DNA of 64,000 nucleotides from Streptomyces sp. B21-105 (GCF_036898465.1 NZ_JARUMJ010000001.1:8556001-8620000), one strand, 5' to 3'. Shown: positions 7,715-16,598, numbered from the stretch's first letter. A program made the numbers and translations. Notes: generated from the sequence alone by a model not told the origin.

Positions 7715-9217
7715 TCACATGTGGATCACCGGCGCGGCGTCCGCGTCCTGCTCCGGCACTCCGCGGCGGAAGAGCGCGAAGGCGACGACCGCGCCCGCGG
7801 CGAAGAAGCCGGCCGACCACCAGAACGCGGTGGTGTAGCTCTCGATGGTGGCCTGCGCCTGGACCAGCTTGTCCGCCGGGTTCTTGCCGGCCAGGTAGTC
7901 CGTCGCGGCGCTCGTGGCGAGGGTGTTCAGAAGGGCCGTCCCGATCGATCCGCCCACCTGCTGCATCGCGTTGACGGTGGCCGAGGCCACGCCCGCGTCC
8001 TCGGCGGCGACCCCGCCGGTGGCCAGCTGCATGGCGGGCGGCATGACCAGACCGAGGCCGATGCCGATGACGACCAGCTGCGGCAGGACGGCGCTCAGGT
8101 AGTGCGAGCCGACGCCGATCCCGGTCAGCCAGGCCATGCCTGCCGCGGCGACGGCGAAGCCCAGCGGGATGACCGCCTTCGGGCCCAGCCGCGGCACCAG
8201 GGCCGTCGTGCCGAGCTGCGCCGCGATCATGAGCGCGGCGACCATCGGCAGGAACGCCACACCCGTCTTCGTCGGGCTGAAGCCGAGGTTCAGCTGCAGG
8301 TAGTAGGTGAGGAAGAGGAACACGCCGAACATGCCGGCGCCGGAGATCAGCACGGCGAAGAACGAGGCCGCGCGGTTGCGGTCGAGCAGGATGCGCAGCG
8401 GCAGCAGCGGGTGCGCGGCGCGGGTCTGCCACCAGGTGAAGGCGGCCAGCAGCAGGCCGCCCGCGATCAGGAAGCCCCAGGTCAGCGGCGAGGCCCAGTC
8501 GTGGGTCTCCGCGTTGGAGAAGCCGTAGACCAGGGCGAACAGACCGGTGGCCACCAGGACGGTGCCGGGCACGTCCAGCTTGGAGTTCGCGGCGTCGCGG
8601 TGGTGGGTGAGCAGGAGCCAGCCGCCCGCGAAGGCGAGGACGGCGATGACGACGTTGACATAGAGCGTCCAGCGCCAGTCGAACGCGTCGGTCAGGACGC
8701 CGCCGAGCAGCAGGCCCACCGCGCCGCCCGCGCCGGCGATGGCGCCGTAGACGCTGAACGCCCTGGCCCGCTCCTTGGCGTCGGTGAACGTGGTGTTGAG
8801 GAGGGAGAGCGCGGCCGGGGCGAGGAGCGCGCCGAAGGCGCCCTGCAGCGCGCGGGCGGTGACCAGCATCTCGAAGTTGGTGGCGGCGCCGCCGAGCGCC
8901 GAGACGGCGGCGAAGCCGACGACGCCGATCAGGAAGGCCGTCTTGCGGCCGAAGAGGTCGGCTATGCGGCCGCCGAGCAGCAGCAGCGAGGCGAACGCCA
9001 GGGCGTACGCGGTGACGATCCACTGCCGGCTGCCGTCGGAGAAACCGAGGTCGGCCTGGGCGGAGGGCAGGGCGATGTTCACGATGGTGGCGTCCAGCAC
9101 CACCATCAGCTGGGCGAGGGCGACCACCGCGAGGATCCACCACTTCTTGGCGGAGGCCGCGGACGGATCCTGCTCGGCGCCCGTGCGGGCGTCTTCCGTC
9201 AAAGTTTTGGAGGCCAT
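7715..9217 (-). CDS. DHA2-type (14-TM) MFS drug exporter
   Basis: This 500-aa integral membrane protein is a proton-coupled exporter of the DHA2 / EmrB-QacA class. It shows motif D1-like LDATIVNIALP in TM1, motif A GGRIADLFGRKTAF between TM2 and TM3, motif B in LVTARALQGAFGALLAPAAL, motif C-like GAIAGAGGAVGLLLGG in TM5, and about 14 hydrophobic helices. The start ATG 9217 has GGAG 8 nt upstream; the frame remains open before it but reads across the promoter. The promoter region is full of GAAAC/GTTTC palindromes (see 9256-9314), so expression is probably repressed until a ligand is present. No TetR gene is adjacent, so the regulator is elsewhere. Substrate unknown. Confidence 0.9.
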   Translation of the reverse strand: MASKTLTEDARTGAEQDPSAASAKKWWILAVVALAQLMVVLDATIVNIALPSAQADLGFSDGSRQWIVTAYALAFASLLLLGGRIADLFGRKTAFLIGVVGFAAVSALGGAATNFEMLVTARALQGAFGALLAPAALSLLNTTFTDAKERARAFSVYGAIAGAGGAVGLLLGGVLTDAFDWRWTLYVNVVIAVLAFAGGWLLLTHHRDAANSKLDVPGTVLVATGLFALVYGFSNAETHDWASPLTWGFLIAGGLLLAAFTWWQTRAAHPLLPLRILLDRNRAASFFAVLISGAGMFGVFLFLTYYLQLNLGFSPTKTGVAFLPMVAALMIAAQLGTTALVPRLGPKAVIPLGFAVAAAGMAWLTGIGVGSHYLSAVLPQLVVIGIGLGLVMPPAMQLATGGVAAEDAGVASATVNAMQQVGGSIGTALLNTLATSAATDYLAGKNPADKLVQAQATIESYTTAFWWSAGFFAAGAVVAFALFRRGVPEQDADAAPVIHM

Positions 9218-9255
9218 GGGGAACCACTCCAGGGACGTCGGCGAAGAACACGTAA

Positions 9256-9314
9256 ACGAAACTGTTTCGTACACCTGGAGGCTAGACCAGTTTCTGCGAA
9301 ACGGCAAAGTTTCG
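9256..9314 (-). promoter_or_regulatory. Exporter promoter overlapped by GAAAC/GTTTC operators
   Basis: On the minus strand, TTGCCG (9302-9307) and TAGCCT (9279-9284) are spaced by 17 bp. Three palindromes overlap this promoter: ACGAAACTGTTTCGT (9256-9270, perfect 15 bp) near the transcription start, GTTTCTGCGAAAC (9290-9302) within the spacer, and CGAAAC/GTTTCG (9297-9302 and 9309-9314) over the -35. This arrangement is typical of TetR-family control of exporters. Confidence 0.65.
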
Positions 9315-9396
9315 TTAGTGGGTATCGGATCGCTGGTCCCGGATCGCTGGTGCCGGGTGCCGGGTGCCGGGTAGTGGGGGTGAGCGGGGGGCGATC

Positions 9397-9422
9397 AGCC
9401 CGCCGGGCGCGTCCGGCGGGCT
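9397..9422 (-). terminator. Terminator of the NHLM export operon
   Basis: A 10-bp perfect stem (AGCCCGCCGG, loop GCGCGT) begins immediately after the stop codon of the last operon gene. Confidence 0.65.
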
Positions 9423-12245
9423 CTACGCCAGCTGTCGTCGCAACAGCTCGTGCAGTCGGCCGCCGGTGTCCGCGAGGAGCCGGGCCGGCGGACCCTGCTG
9501 GGTGATCCTGCCGTTCTCCATCACGACCACCCGGTCGGCGTCCATCACCGTCGACAGCCGGTGCGCGATGACCACGCGCGTCGCGTTGAGCTTGCGGGTG
9601 CTCTCGATGACCGTGCGCTGCGTCTCGTTGTCGAGGGCGCTGGTCGCCTCGTCGAAGAACAGGATGCGCGGCCGCCGGATCAGCGCCTGCGCGATCATCA
9701 GCCGCTGACGCTGACCGCCCGAGACGGACCCGCTGCCGGAGACGATCGTGTGCAGCCCCATCGGCATGCGTCTGACGTCCTCCGCGAGCCCCGCCAGTTC
9801 GGCCGCCGCCATCGCCTCCTCCGGCGTGTAGGCCCCCGTCCCGCAGATGACGTCCAGCAGCGAGCCGGTGAACGGCTGGGCGTGCTGGAGCACCACCCCG
9901 CACTGCCGGCGCACCGCCGCCTGGTCCAGCGCCGCCAGGTCCTGGCCGTCGTACAGCACACTGCCCGAGAGGGGCCTGTCGAAGCCGATTAGCAGCCGCA
10001 GCAGGGTCGACTTGCCGCACCCGCTCGGGCCGACGACCGCCACGAACTCGCCCGGCCGCACCTCGAAGGAGACGTCGTCGAGAACGAGGGGACCGTCGTC
10101 GGAGTAGCGGAACGAGAGCCGACGGGCCTCGAGCGCGCCGGTCAGCGGGCCGGGGCGGATGTTCGCGCTGCGCACCTCCGGGGTGGCCTCCAGCACCGGC
10201 CGGATCTCCTCGAACAGCGGCAGCGCGGCCACCGCCGAGACGAACGCGCCGGTCAACGAGGTGACCGAGGTGAGCAGCATCGTCATGGAGGTGTTGAAGG
10301 TGAGGAAGTCCGCCGCCGACAGCGCGCCCCGTGCGGGGCCGGCCAGCAGCATGAACATCAGCAGCGAGCACAGCGGCAGGTACACCGAGCCCAGCACCGC
10401 GCTGAGGTTCTTGATCCGGCCGAGCCGCTGCTGGAGCTCACGGCTGCGCGCGAACTGCGCCGCCCAGGCCGCGTACGCGTAGTTCTCGGCCGCCGCCACC
10501 CGCAGCTTCGGCAGCCCGCGCAACGTCTGGAACGCCTGGTTGTTCAGCTTGTTGGAGAGCACGACGAGCCGCCGCTGCCAGCGCACCTGCCACAGCCCGA
10601 GCGCCAGGAACACCGACGCGATCACGACCAGCATGCCGATCGCGGCCAACGCCATCGGCACGCTGTACCAGAGCAGCAGCCCCAGGTTCATCGCGCCGAC
10701 CGTGACGGACTGGGCGACCGACGGACCGAGCCCCGCCAGCAGCCGGCGGATCGCGCTGACCCCCATCGCGGCACTGGCCAGCTCGCCCGTCGACCGCTCG
10801 GCGAAGAACGTCGTCGGCAGCCTGAGCAGCCGGTCCCACACCGCCGGCTGGAGCGTCGCCTCGACCCGGCCCTCCAGCCGCAGGATGGTCAGGTTCTGCA
10901 GCAGTGTGAACGCCGCCGCGACCACGCCGGCGACCATCACGGACAGGCACACCTGCACGATGAGCCCCTGCTGGGCCTTCGGCACGTACTCGCCCAGCAC
11001 CTTGCCGGTGGCGATCGGCACCAGCGCCCCGATCGCCACCGTCACCAACCCGCTGAGCAGCAGGTTCGTCAGGTCCCCCGTGGTGCCGCGCATACAGAAC
11101 CGCAGCAGACCGAGGGGGCTGAGCCGCCGCTCCGGCAACGGCCGGTAGAACATGACGGCCCGCGGCTCGAACTCCTCCGCGCCCGCCTTCTCCACCGGCG
11201 TCTCCCGACCGGTCGCCGGGTGCACGGCGACATAGCCGCCGCGCCGCCACAGCAGCGCGACCGGCGCCCCGGACAGCGCCCGGCGCCCGACCAGCGGCCC
11301 CACGTCGTCGCGCCACCAGCGCCCGTCGAGGCGGACGGCCCGGGCCCGTACCCGGGAGGCGAGGGCGACCCGCTCGACCGGGTCCAGCCGGTCGTCGTCG
11401 GGGCCCGTCCGGGCGGGCTCGGCAAGGGTGATCCCGGCGGCCCGCGCGACCAGGCGGCAGGCGGCGAAGGTCGCGTCGGCGTCGGCGGCCGTCGCACGCC
11501 GCCCGGACTTCCCGCCGATCGACGCGAGGAGCGTGCGGTCGGCCTCGGCGCGCACCGCCTCGCCGGCCTTGATCCCGGCTGCCGTACGCGTCTCATGGGT
11601 GCGTTCCAGCTGCTCGATCCAGCGGTCCAGGGTGGTCAGCAGCCGGTACTGCTGGTCGACCATGGACTGCCACACCGCAGGGTCCATCAGCAGGTCGGCG
11701 GCCGCCTCCGCGCCGTACAGCGAGCCGTACTGCACACTGCCCGGCGGGACCTGCATCCAGAACACGTCGTCGTCCTGGACCTGGGCGGACCCTTCCGTGG
11801 CCATCGGCGCCTGGAAGAGGACCGACAGACCGCGGCCGACGCCGAGGGCGAGCGCGTACTCCAGCGGGCTCGAAGTCGGCGGCACGTAAAGGGGGTTGCC
11901 GTACTCGTCGTACGACCAGGTCCGGGTGTCCGCGGGCTGGTACAGCTCGCGCAGCCCGACGCGGTGCACCACGCAGTCGCGCAACGGGCGCGCCACAAGG
12001 GTGTGCTGAGGCCCGGCGACCGGGCCCAGCAGCAGGGAACCCGCCTCCAGACGGCCCAAGTGATGCCAGTGGCCCTGCTGTTCGGCGTCCACCGCGAACA
12101 GGTCCAGCGCACCCGCCGCGACCAGCCACAGCACCTGCGGGCCCTCCAGATCGAGGCGGCCCGAACCCGCGCAGTCGATCCTCGAGCCCATCCGCCCCAG
12201 CGCGGCGAGAACGACGTCGAGCTCGCCCTCGGACACCGCAGTCAT
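9423..12245 (-). CDS. NHLM bacteriocin-system ABC transporter (second ATP-binding/permease subunit)
   Basis: The 940-aa protein matches the NHLM exporter subunit without a peptidase domain. Residues ~1-380 form a soluble region starting with a cyclic-nucleotide-binding/cupin-like part; ~400-670 is the six-helix ABC permease; ~690-935 is the nucleotide-binding domain with Walker A GPSGCGKST, signature SGSVSGGQRQR, Walker B ILFFDEATSALD and H-loop VIAHRLST. ATG 12245 is preferred to ATG 12269 because AGGGAG lies 7 nt upstream. It is the last gene of the operon, 58 nt after the C39-ABC gene, across a 4 x 19-bp tandem repeat that contains its start signals. It probably pairs with the C39-ABC protein to export the precursor peptide through the inner membrane. 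Confidence 0.9.
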   Translation of the reverse strand: MTAVSEGELDVVLAALGRMGSRIDCAGSGRLDLEGPQVLWLVAAGALDLFAVDAEQQGHWHHLGRLEAGSLLLGPVAGPQHTLVARPLRDCVVHRVGLRELYQPADTRTWSYDEYGNPLYVPPTSSPLEYALALGVGRGLSVLFQAPMATEGSAQVQDDDVFWMQVPPGSVQYGSLYGAEAAADLLMDPAVWQSMVDQQYRLLTTLDRWIEQLERTHETRTAAGIKAGEAVRAEADRTLLASIGGKSGRRATAADADATFAACRLVARAAGITLAEPARTGPDDDRLDPVERVALASRVRARAVRLDGRWWRDDVGPLVGRRALSGAPVALLWRRGGYVAVHPATGRETPVEKAGAEEFEPRAVMFYRPLPERRLSPLGLLRFCMRGTTGDLTNLLLSGLVTVAIGALVPIATGKVLGEYVPKAQQGLIVQVCLSVMVAGVVAAAFTLLQNLTILRLEGRVEATLQPAVWDRLLRLPTTFFAERSTGELASAAMGVSAIRRLLAGLGPSVAQSVTVGAMNLGLLLWYSVPMALAAIGMLVVIASVFLALGLWQVRWQRRLVVLSNKLNNQAFQTLRGLPKLRVAAAENYAYAAWAAQFARSRELQQRLGRIKNLSAVLGSVYLPLCSLLMFMLLAGPARGALSAADFLTFNTSMTMLLTSVTSLTGAFVSAVAALPLFEEIRPVLEATPEVRSANIRPGPLTGALEARRLSFRYSDDGPLVLDDVSFEVRPGEFVAVVGPSGCGKSTLLRLLIGFDRPLSGSVLYDGQDLAALDQAAVRRQCGVVLQHAQPFTGSLLDVICGTGAYTPEEAMAAAELAGLAEDVRRMPMGLHTIVSGSGSVSGGQRQRLMIAQALIRRPRILFFDEATSALDNETQRTVIESTRKLNATRVVIAHRLSTVMDADRVVVMENGRITQQGPPARLLADTGGRLHELLRRQLA

Positions 12246-12321
12246 CTCATCGCTCCCTGACCAGCTCATCGCTTCCTGACCAGCTCATCGCGCCCCGAAC
12301 AGTTCATCGCTCCCTGACCAG
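12246..12321 (-). repeat. Four tandem 19-bp repeats at the junction of the two ABC genes
   Basis: Plus-strand units are CTCATCGCTCCCTGACCAG (12246-12264), the same with one change (12265-12283), a more diverged copy (12284-12302), and TTCATCGCTCCCTGACCAG (12303-12321). Unit 4 contains the last codons and stop of the upstream ABC gene, and unit 1 holds the ribosome binding site used by the downstream gene. Each unit carries an SD-like AGGGAG and a GATGA, so slippage would copy or delete translation signals. Confidence 0.9.
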
Positions 12322-14526
12322 CGCCGCGTACGCGCCGCCGCGCGCCACCAGTTCCCCGTGCCGTCCGCGCTCCACGACCGAACCGTGCCGGAGCACGACG
12401 ATCTCGTCGCTGTCGCGCACCGTGCTCAGCCGGTGGGCGATCACCACGCACGCGCAGCCGCGCCGGCGCAGGTTGTCCATCACCGTCTGCTCGGTCTCCG
12501 CGTCCAGCGCGCTGGTCACCTCGTCCAGCACCAGGATGCTGGGCCGGCGCACCAGCGCCCGCGCGATCTCGAGCCGCTGCCGCTGCCCGCCGGAGAAGTT
12601 GCGGCCGTCCTGCTCCACCCGGCTGCGGATGCCGCCGGGCCTGCCCAGGACGACGTCGAGGAGCGCCGCGTCGCGCAGCGCGTCCTCGACGGCGTCGTCC
12701 GGGATCGACGGGTCCCACAGCGCCACGTTGTCGCGGACCGACCCCTCGAACAGGAACACCTCCTGGTCGACGAAGGAGACGGACGCGGCCAGCGCCCCCC
12801 GCGGAATGTCCTCCAGCCGCTGCCCGTCGATCCGGATCACGCCCTCCCAGGGCGCGTACAGGCCCGAGATCAGCCGCGACACCGTCGACTTGCCGCTGCC
12901 CGAGCCGCCCACCAGCGCCACCTGCCGCCCCGGGCCGACGGTCAGGTCGAAGCCGGTCAGCAGCGGCTTGTCCAGCGGGCTGTAGCCGAACGAGATGTTC
13001 TCCAGCTCGACGTGACCGCGCAGCCGGCGCGTGGAGTCGGCGCCCTCACGGCGGTCGTAGAGCGGGTCGGCGCGGAAGTTCTCCACGTCCTTCAGCCGGG
13101 CCACGTCGGCCGCGAAGTCCTGGATGCGGCCCGCCACGCCGTTGAGCCGGGTCAGCGGCGCGGTGAAGCGGGCGACCAGGGCCTGGAAGGCGACCAGCAG
13201 ACCCACCGAGACATGGCCCTCGATCGCGCGCATCCCGCCGATCCACAGGATCAGCGCGCTGTTGAACGTCGCCAGCGTCGGCGCCACCACGCCCAGCCAG
13301 GCGCTCGGCACCCCGAGCCGCTGCTGCTCCTCCAGGGTGGTCGCGTGCTGCCCGGCCCACTTGCGGAAATAGCCGTCCTCGCCGCCGGTCGCCTTCATCG
13401 TCTCGATCAACTGCAGCCCGGTGTACGCCGTGTTGGTGAGCCGCGCGTTGTCCGCGCGCAGCTTCGCCGTCCGGGTGGCCCGCATCCGGACGACGATCCG
13501 CATGGCGACGATGTTCAGCAGCGCCACCCCGACACCGACGTACGTCAACTGAGGGTCGTAGGTGTAGAGGAGGAAGGCGTACAGGACGACGACCACCGCG
13601 TCCACGCCCGCCGACGCCAGGTCGCGGGCCAGGGTCTCGGCGACGGCGTCGTTCGACTGCAGACGCTGGACCAGGTCGGCCGGGCTGCGCTGGGAGAAGA
13701 ACGTCACCGGCAGCCGCAGCAGATGCCGCAGGAAGCGGGCGCTGGACAGCGTCGAGGAGATGATCCGGCCGTGGAGCAGGTTGGCCTGCTGGAGCCAGGT
13801 CAGCGCGACCGTGAGCGCCACGCATGTGCCCATCGACGCGAACAGCACGCCCAGCAGCGAGGTCTGACCGCCGATCAGGAACGTGTCGATCCAGGTCCGG
13901 CTCAACGCCGGCACCGCCGCCCCGACCAGCACCAGCAGCAGACTCGCCAGCACGGCGGCCGGCAGAGTCCCCGCGGTGCCGCGCAGCCGGGCCGGCATCG
14001 CGCCCAGCACCCCGGGGCTGCGCCCGCCCCGCTCGAAGTCCGCACCCGGCTCCAGCACCAGCACCACGCCGGTGAAGCTGCCGTCGAAGTCCTCCATGGG
14101 CACGAACCGGCGGCCCTTGCCGGGGTCGTTGACGTACACGCCGCGGCGGCCGAGGCGTCGGCCCAGGCCCTCGTAGACGACGTAGTGGTTGAACTCCCAG
14201 AAGAGGATCGCCGGCGTGCCGACCCCGGCGAGCGCGGCCAGGTCCATCTGCATGCCCTTGGCCGTCAGCCCGTAACCGCGGGCCGCCTTCAGCAGGTTGC
14301 TCGCGCGTGAGCCGTCCCGGGAGACCCCGCACGCGATGCGCAGCTCCTCCAGCGGGACGTGCCGGCCGTAGTGGGCGAGGACCATGGCGAGGGAGGCGGC
14401 CCCGCACTCCACGGCCTCCATCTGCAGCACCGTGGGCGTGCGGACGGTCTTCACCCGGCTCTTGGGGACCGGGCACCGGGGCGGCGCGGCGCGCCGTCGG
14501 CCACGGGTCTGCGCGGCGGCGGTCAC
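12304..14526 (-). CDS. NHLM-type peptidase-containing ABC transporter (C39 peptidase, permease, ATPase)
   Basis: The 740-aa protein cuts the double-Gly leader of its peptide substrate and drives export. Residues ~27-150 form a C39 peptidase with catalytic Cys41 (VECGAASLAMVL), His114 (FNHYVVYEG) and Asp134 (VNDPGKGRR); then six TM helices; then an ATPase domain with GGSGSGKST, signature NFSGGQRQR, ILVLDEVTSALD and IAHRLST. GTG 14526 overlaps the HlyD stop by 4 bp (GTGA), so the two are translationally coupled. The frame is open farther upstream only inside the HlyD gene. It is the processing component for the peptide encoded at 15414-15629. Confidence 0.93.
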   Translation of the reverse strand: MTAAAQTRGRRRAAPPRCPVPKSRVKTVRTPTVLQMEAVECGAASLAMVLAHYGRHVPLEELRIACGVSRDGSRASNLLKAARGYGLTAKGMQMDLAALAGVGTPAILFWEFNHYVVYEGLGRRLGRRGVYVNDPGKGRRFVPMEDFDGSFTGVVLVLEPGADFERGGRSPGVLGAMPARLRGTAGTLPAAVLASLLLVLVGAAVPALSRTWIDTFLIGGQTSLLGVLFASMGTCVALTVALTWLQQANLLHGRIISSTLSSARFLRHLLRLPVTFFSQRSPADLVQRLQSNDAVAETLARDLASAGVDAVVVVLYAFLLYTYDPQLTYVGVGVALLNIVAMRIVVRMRATRTAKLRADNARLTNTAYTGLQLIETMKATGGEDGYFRKWAGQHATTLEEQQRLGVPSAWLGVVAPTLATFNSALILWIGGMRAIEGHVSVGLLVAFQALVARFTAPLTRLNGVAGRIQDFAADVARLKDVENFRADPLYDRREGADSTRRLRGHVELENISFGYSPLDKPLLTGFDLTVGPGRQVALVGGSGSGKSTVSRLISGLYAPWEGVIRIDGQRLEDIPRGALAASVSFVDQEVFLFEGSVRDNVALWDPSIPDDAVEDALRDAALLDVVLGRPGGIRSRVEQDGRNFSGGQRQRLEIARALVRRPSILVLDEVTSALDAETEQTVMDNLRRRGCACVVIAHRLSTVRDSDEIVVLRHGSVVERGRHGELVARGGAYAALVRER

Positions 14527-15329
14527 GGGAGCAGCCAATCGACGGGATGCTGGTCGGCCAGCCGGATAGAGCCCGTGGCCAGGGTCATGGAGGAGAGCCC
14601 GTACGGCGGGCCGCTCGCGGACGACCACCGGTAGCCGCTCCGGGTCGCCGAGGACTTCTCGAGGCGGACCAGGACCGCCACCGGGCGGCCCTCCTCGGTG
14701 AACTGCTCGCCCAGTTGGCTGTCGCCGAGGAACGCGGCGATCTGCTGCGCCGACCGGGCGGTGCGGTCCACCGACTTCACCCGACCGCGCAGCACGCCGT
14801 ACTGCTGCGACGGCACGGTCTGCACGGTGAGGTCGACGGCCGCGTCCTGCCGGATCGAGGCCGCGTTCGCCGCCGGGACGTACACCGTCGCGTACAGCGG
14901 ATCGTCGGCTCCGGCGATCTTCTCGACGGCGGCCACGTTCGCGCCGGTGGAGATGATCTGCCCGATGGAGGCGGCGAGCGCGGTGATCCGGCCCGCGGCG
15001 ACCGTCCGCACCACGGTGACGCCGTCGGCCGTGCGCACCTTCAGCACGGGGGCGTCGGCGGGCAGCCGCTCGCCCTCCTTCGCGAGGACGGCGACGACCT
15101 GGCCGGCGGCGGGGCTCTGCAGGAGGTAGCTGCCCTCGCCGTGGGTGAGGACGGCGGGTGCGTCCACCGTGGACGTGACCGAACCGGTCACCGCCCACAC
15201 GGACGCGGCCGCCAGGACGACCACCGTCACGGACAGCACCAGCCAGCCCTGAGGGCGCGCGAAACGCACCGGCAGGTCGAGTTCCTCCGGTGACTGGAGC
15301 TTGGCGAGGGCCTGTTGGCGGAACTGCAC
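14523..15329 (-). CDS. HlyD-family NHLM secretion adaptor
   Basis: This 268-aa membrane-anchored periplasmic-adaptor-like protein has a basic N-terminus, one TM helix (about residues 29-51, WLVLSVTVVVLAAASVWAV) and an extracytoplasmic beta-barrel/lipoyl-like region (AAGQVVAVLAKEGERLPADAPVLKV). It matches the NHLM bacteriocin secretion protein family in size and order. GTG 15329 has GGGAAG 6 nt upstream. It is the second gene of the operon, after the precursor and a hairpin, and it overlaps the C39-ABC gene by 4 bp. In a Gram-positive cell it probably bridges the transporter and the cell wall. Confidence 0.88.
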   Translation of the reverse strand: MQFRQQALAKLQSPEELDLPVRFARPQGWLVLSVTVVVLAAASVWAVTGSVTSTVDAPAVLTHGEGSYLLQSPAAGQVVAVLAKEGERLPADAPVLKVRTADGVTVVRTVAAGRITALAASIGQIISTGANVAAVEKIAGADDPLYATVYVPAANAASIRQDAAVDLTVQTVPSQQYGVLRGRVKSVDRTARSAQQIAAFLGDSQLGEQFTEEGRPVAVLVRLEKSSATRSGYRWSSASGPPYGLSSMTLATGSIRLADQHPVDWLLP

Positions 15330-15361
15330 AGGACTTCCCTGGGGTGTCTCGGCGCACCGAC

Positions 15362-15394
15362 GAGTCCCGGAGCCGGGTGACGGCTCCGGGACTC
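15362..15394 (-). terminator. Hairpin between precursor peptide and export genes (possible attenuator)
   Basis: A perfect 13-bp stem (GAGTCCCGGAGCC, 7-nt loop) lies between the stop of the precursor gene and the start of the hlyD gene. With no promoter seen between them, it probably acts as a partial terminator or mRNA stabiliser, giving more precursor than exporter. Confidence 0.7.
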
Positions 15395-15413
15395 AAAGGT
15401 CACAAGGGCGCGA

Positions 15414-15629
15414 TCAGAGACCGGCGACCGTGTTGGTGAGCGGGGCGGTGTGCAGGCCGGTGAGGCCCTCGAGGTTGCCGACGACCGTGTCGACCAGGGG
15501 CGACACCGGGGCGACGCCGTCCACCAGCTCGGTGACCGTGCTGAGGGTGTTCAGCGACAGACCGCCGGAGACGTTGTCCAGCTCGGCGTCGGAGATCTCG
15601 ACGGTCTCGACCTGGGGGGTGGAGTTCAT
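15414..15629 (-). CDS. Double-glycine-leader precursor peptide exported by the NHLM system
   Basis: This 71-aa peptide has a typical double-Gly leader: the recognition helix VETVEISDAELDNV followed by SGG (residues 21-23). Cleavage after Gly23 by the C39 domain would release a 48-residue core starting LSLNTLSTVTELVDG. The core is hydrophobic and Val/Leu/Thr-rich, ends TNTVAGL, and contains no Cys, Lys or aromatic residue and only one His; so it cannot form lanthionines, sactionines or disulfides. No modification enzyme is encoded nearby. ATG 15629 has GGGAAG 7 nt upstream; ATG 15659 is a weaker alternative. Function could be an unmodified bacteriocin, signal, or surface-active peptide; this is open. 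Confidence 0.85.
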   Translation of the reverse strand: MNSTPQVETVEISDAELDNVSGGLSLNTLSTVTELVDGVAPVSPLVDTVVGNLEGLTGLHTAPLTNTVAGL

Positions 15630-16598
15630 GGGGGGACTTCCCTTCACATGGGTGTTCATCAGGGGGGAGCGGCCCCCTCTGAGGGACAGACGACGGCCGC
15701 GAACGCCGGCGCCGGGCCCCCGTCTCCGGGGACCGCGGCGGCCTGCGGTGCGTTGGACTAAAGCAGGTCCACGGCTCGGACATCCAATCAATCACCGCTC
15801 TCACCTGGGCACTTGCGTCACAGGAGCGTCAAACCGTGCAGGCTCGGCCACGCCTTGGAGCCGACTTCTTCACACCTCGGACGGGGTGCGCTCGGATGAG
15901 CGTTTCGCACCCTCGCGGCGAATCCGACACTCCGGCCCCAATGGACCGGGTGGAGCCGCCGAGATGTGCAGAACCCGCCCCGACGGTGACTCGCTTGGGC
16001 GTGCGCTGTGCAGATTTCCTGAAGCGGGGATTCCGCATCCACTTCTCGACGGAGAGTCGCCGGGCGACTACGGAAAGCCCGGTCGTCGGCGAGGCATCGG
16101 AATCGGCCACAGCGCGCGGATCCGGCCGACGTCCCGCAGCGCCTGACGCGCCGTCGGTCACCGGATCGCACCGCCCGGCCGGCCTCCCCGAAGGCCGCCG
16201 CCCCGATCGTCGGCCCCCGGCACGCGGCAACCGTGACGCCCGCCGCCGCGGCGCCCCGAAGTCCGGCACGCGCCGTTGACCAGTGCGGAAGCGGAACGGG
16301 TCGGTCCCTGTCCGGGGCCGGGACGGGCGGAACCGCGGCGAGTGCCGAGGGCGTGAACCCGCCGGAAAGGATCTTGTCGGCTTCGGCGGTCGTCATCGCC
16401 ATATGGGCGATTGCTCCCCGACCCGCCGGACCGGACCCGGGTCATGGCCGATTCAGCGTTTCGCAAAGGAAGTTGGCAATCGCGATTGAACGCCCGGCGT
16501 GACGGCTGCGTACCCATGGCCAACCAGGCGCCGCTCTACGGATGTACGCAGCTGCCGACACGGCAGCCAGACCCCGTCCCCCCAGGAGGTCGAGTTTT
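15630..16598. other. Long divergent intergenic region (about 970 bp)
   Basis: This lies between the export operon (minus) and the streptogrisin gene (plus). I see no convincing gene. Possible control elements are a TTGGAT/TTTAGT pair (19-bp spacer, minus strand, about 15760-15790) before the precursor gene, and the perfect palindrome CAATCGCGATTG at 16477-16488, about 110 bp upstream of the protease start. A minus-strand frame from 16402 begins plausibly (MAMTTAEADKILSGGFTPSA) but degenerates after about 80 codons. Confidence 0.4.

Noticed and set aside
15414..15629. Lanthipeptide precursor
   Set aside because: The core has no Cys and there is no lanthionine synthetase nearby, so the classification was limited to a double-Gly exported peptide.
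15818..16402. Minus-strand frame beginning MAMTTAEADKILSGGFTPSA
   Set aside because: The first ~80 codons have plausible codon bias, but the rest is Arg/Ser-rich out-of-frame-like sequence, no SD is well placed and no family is recognised; at most a remnant.
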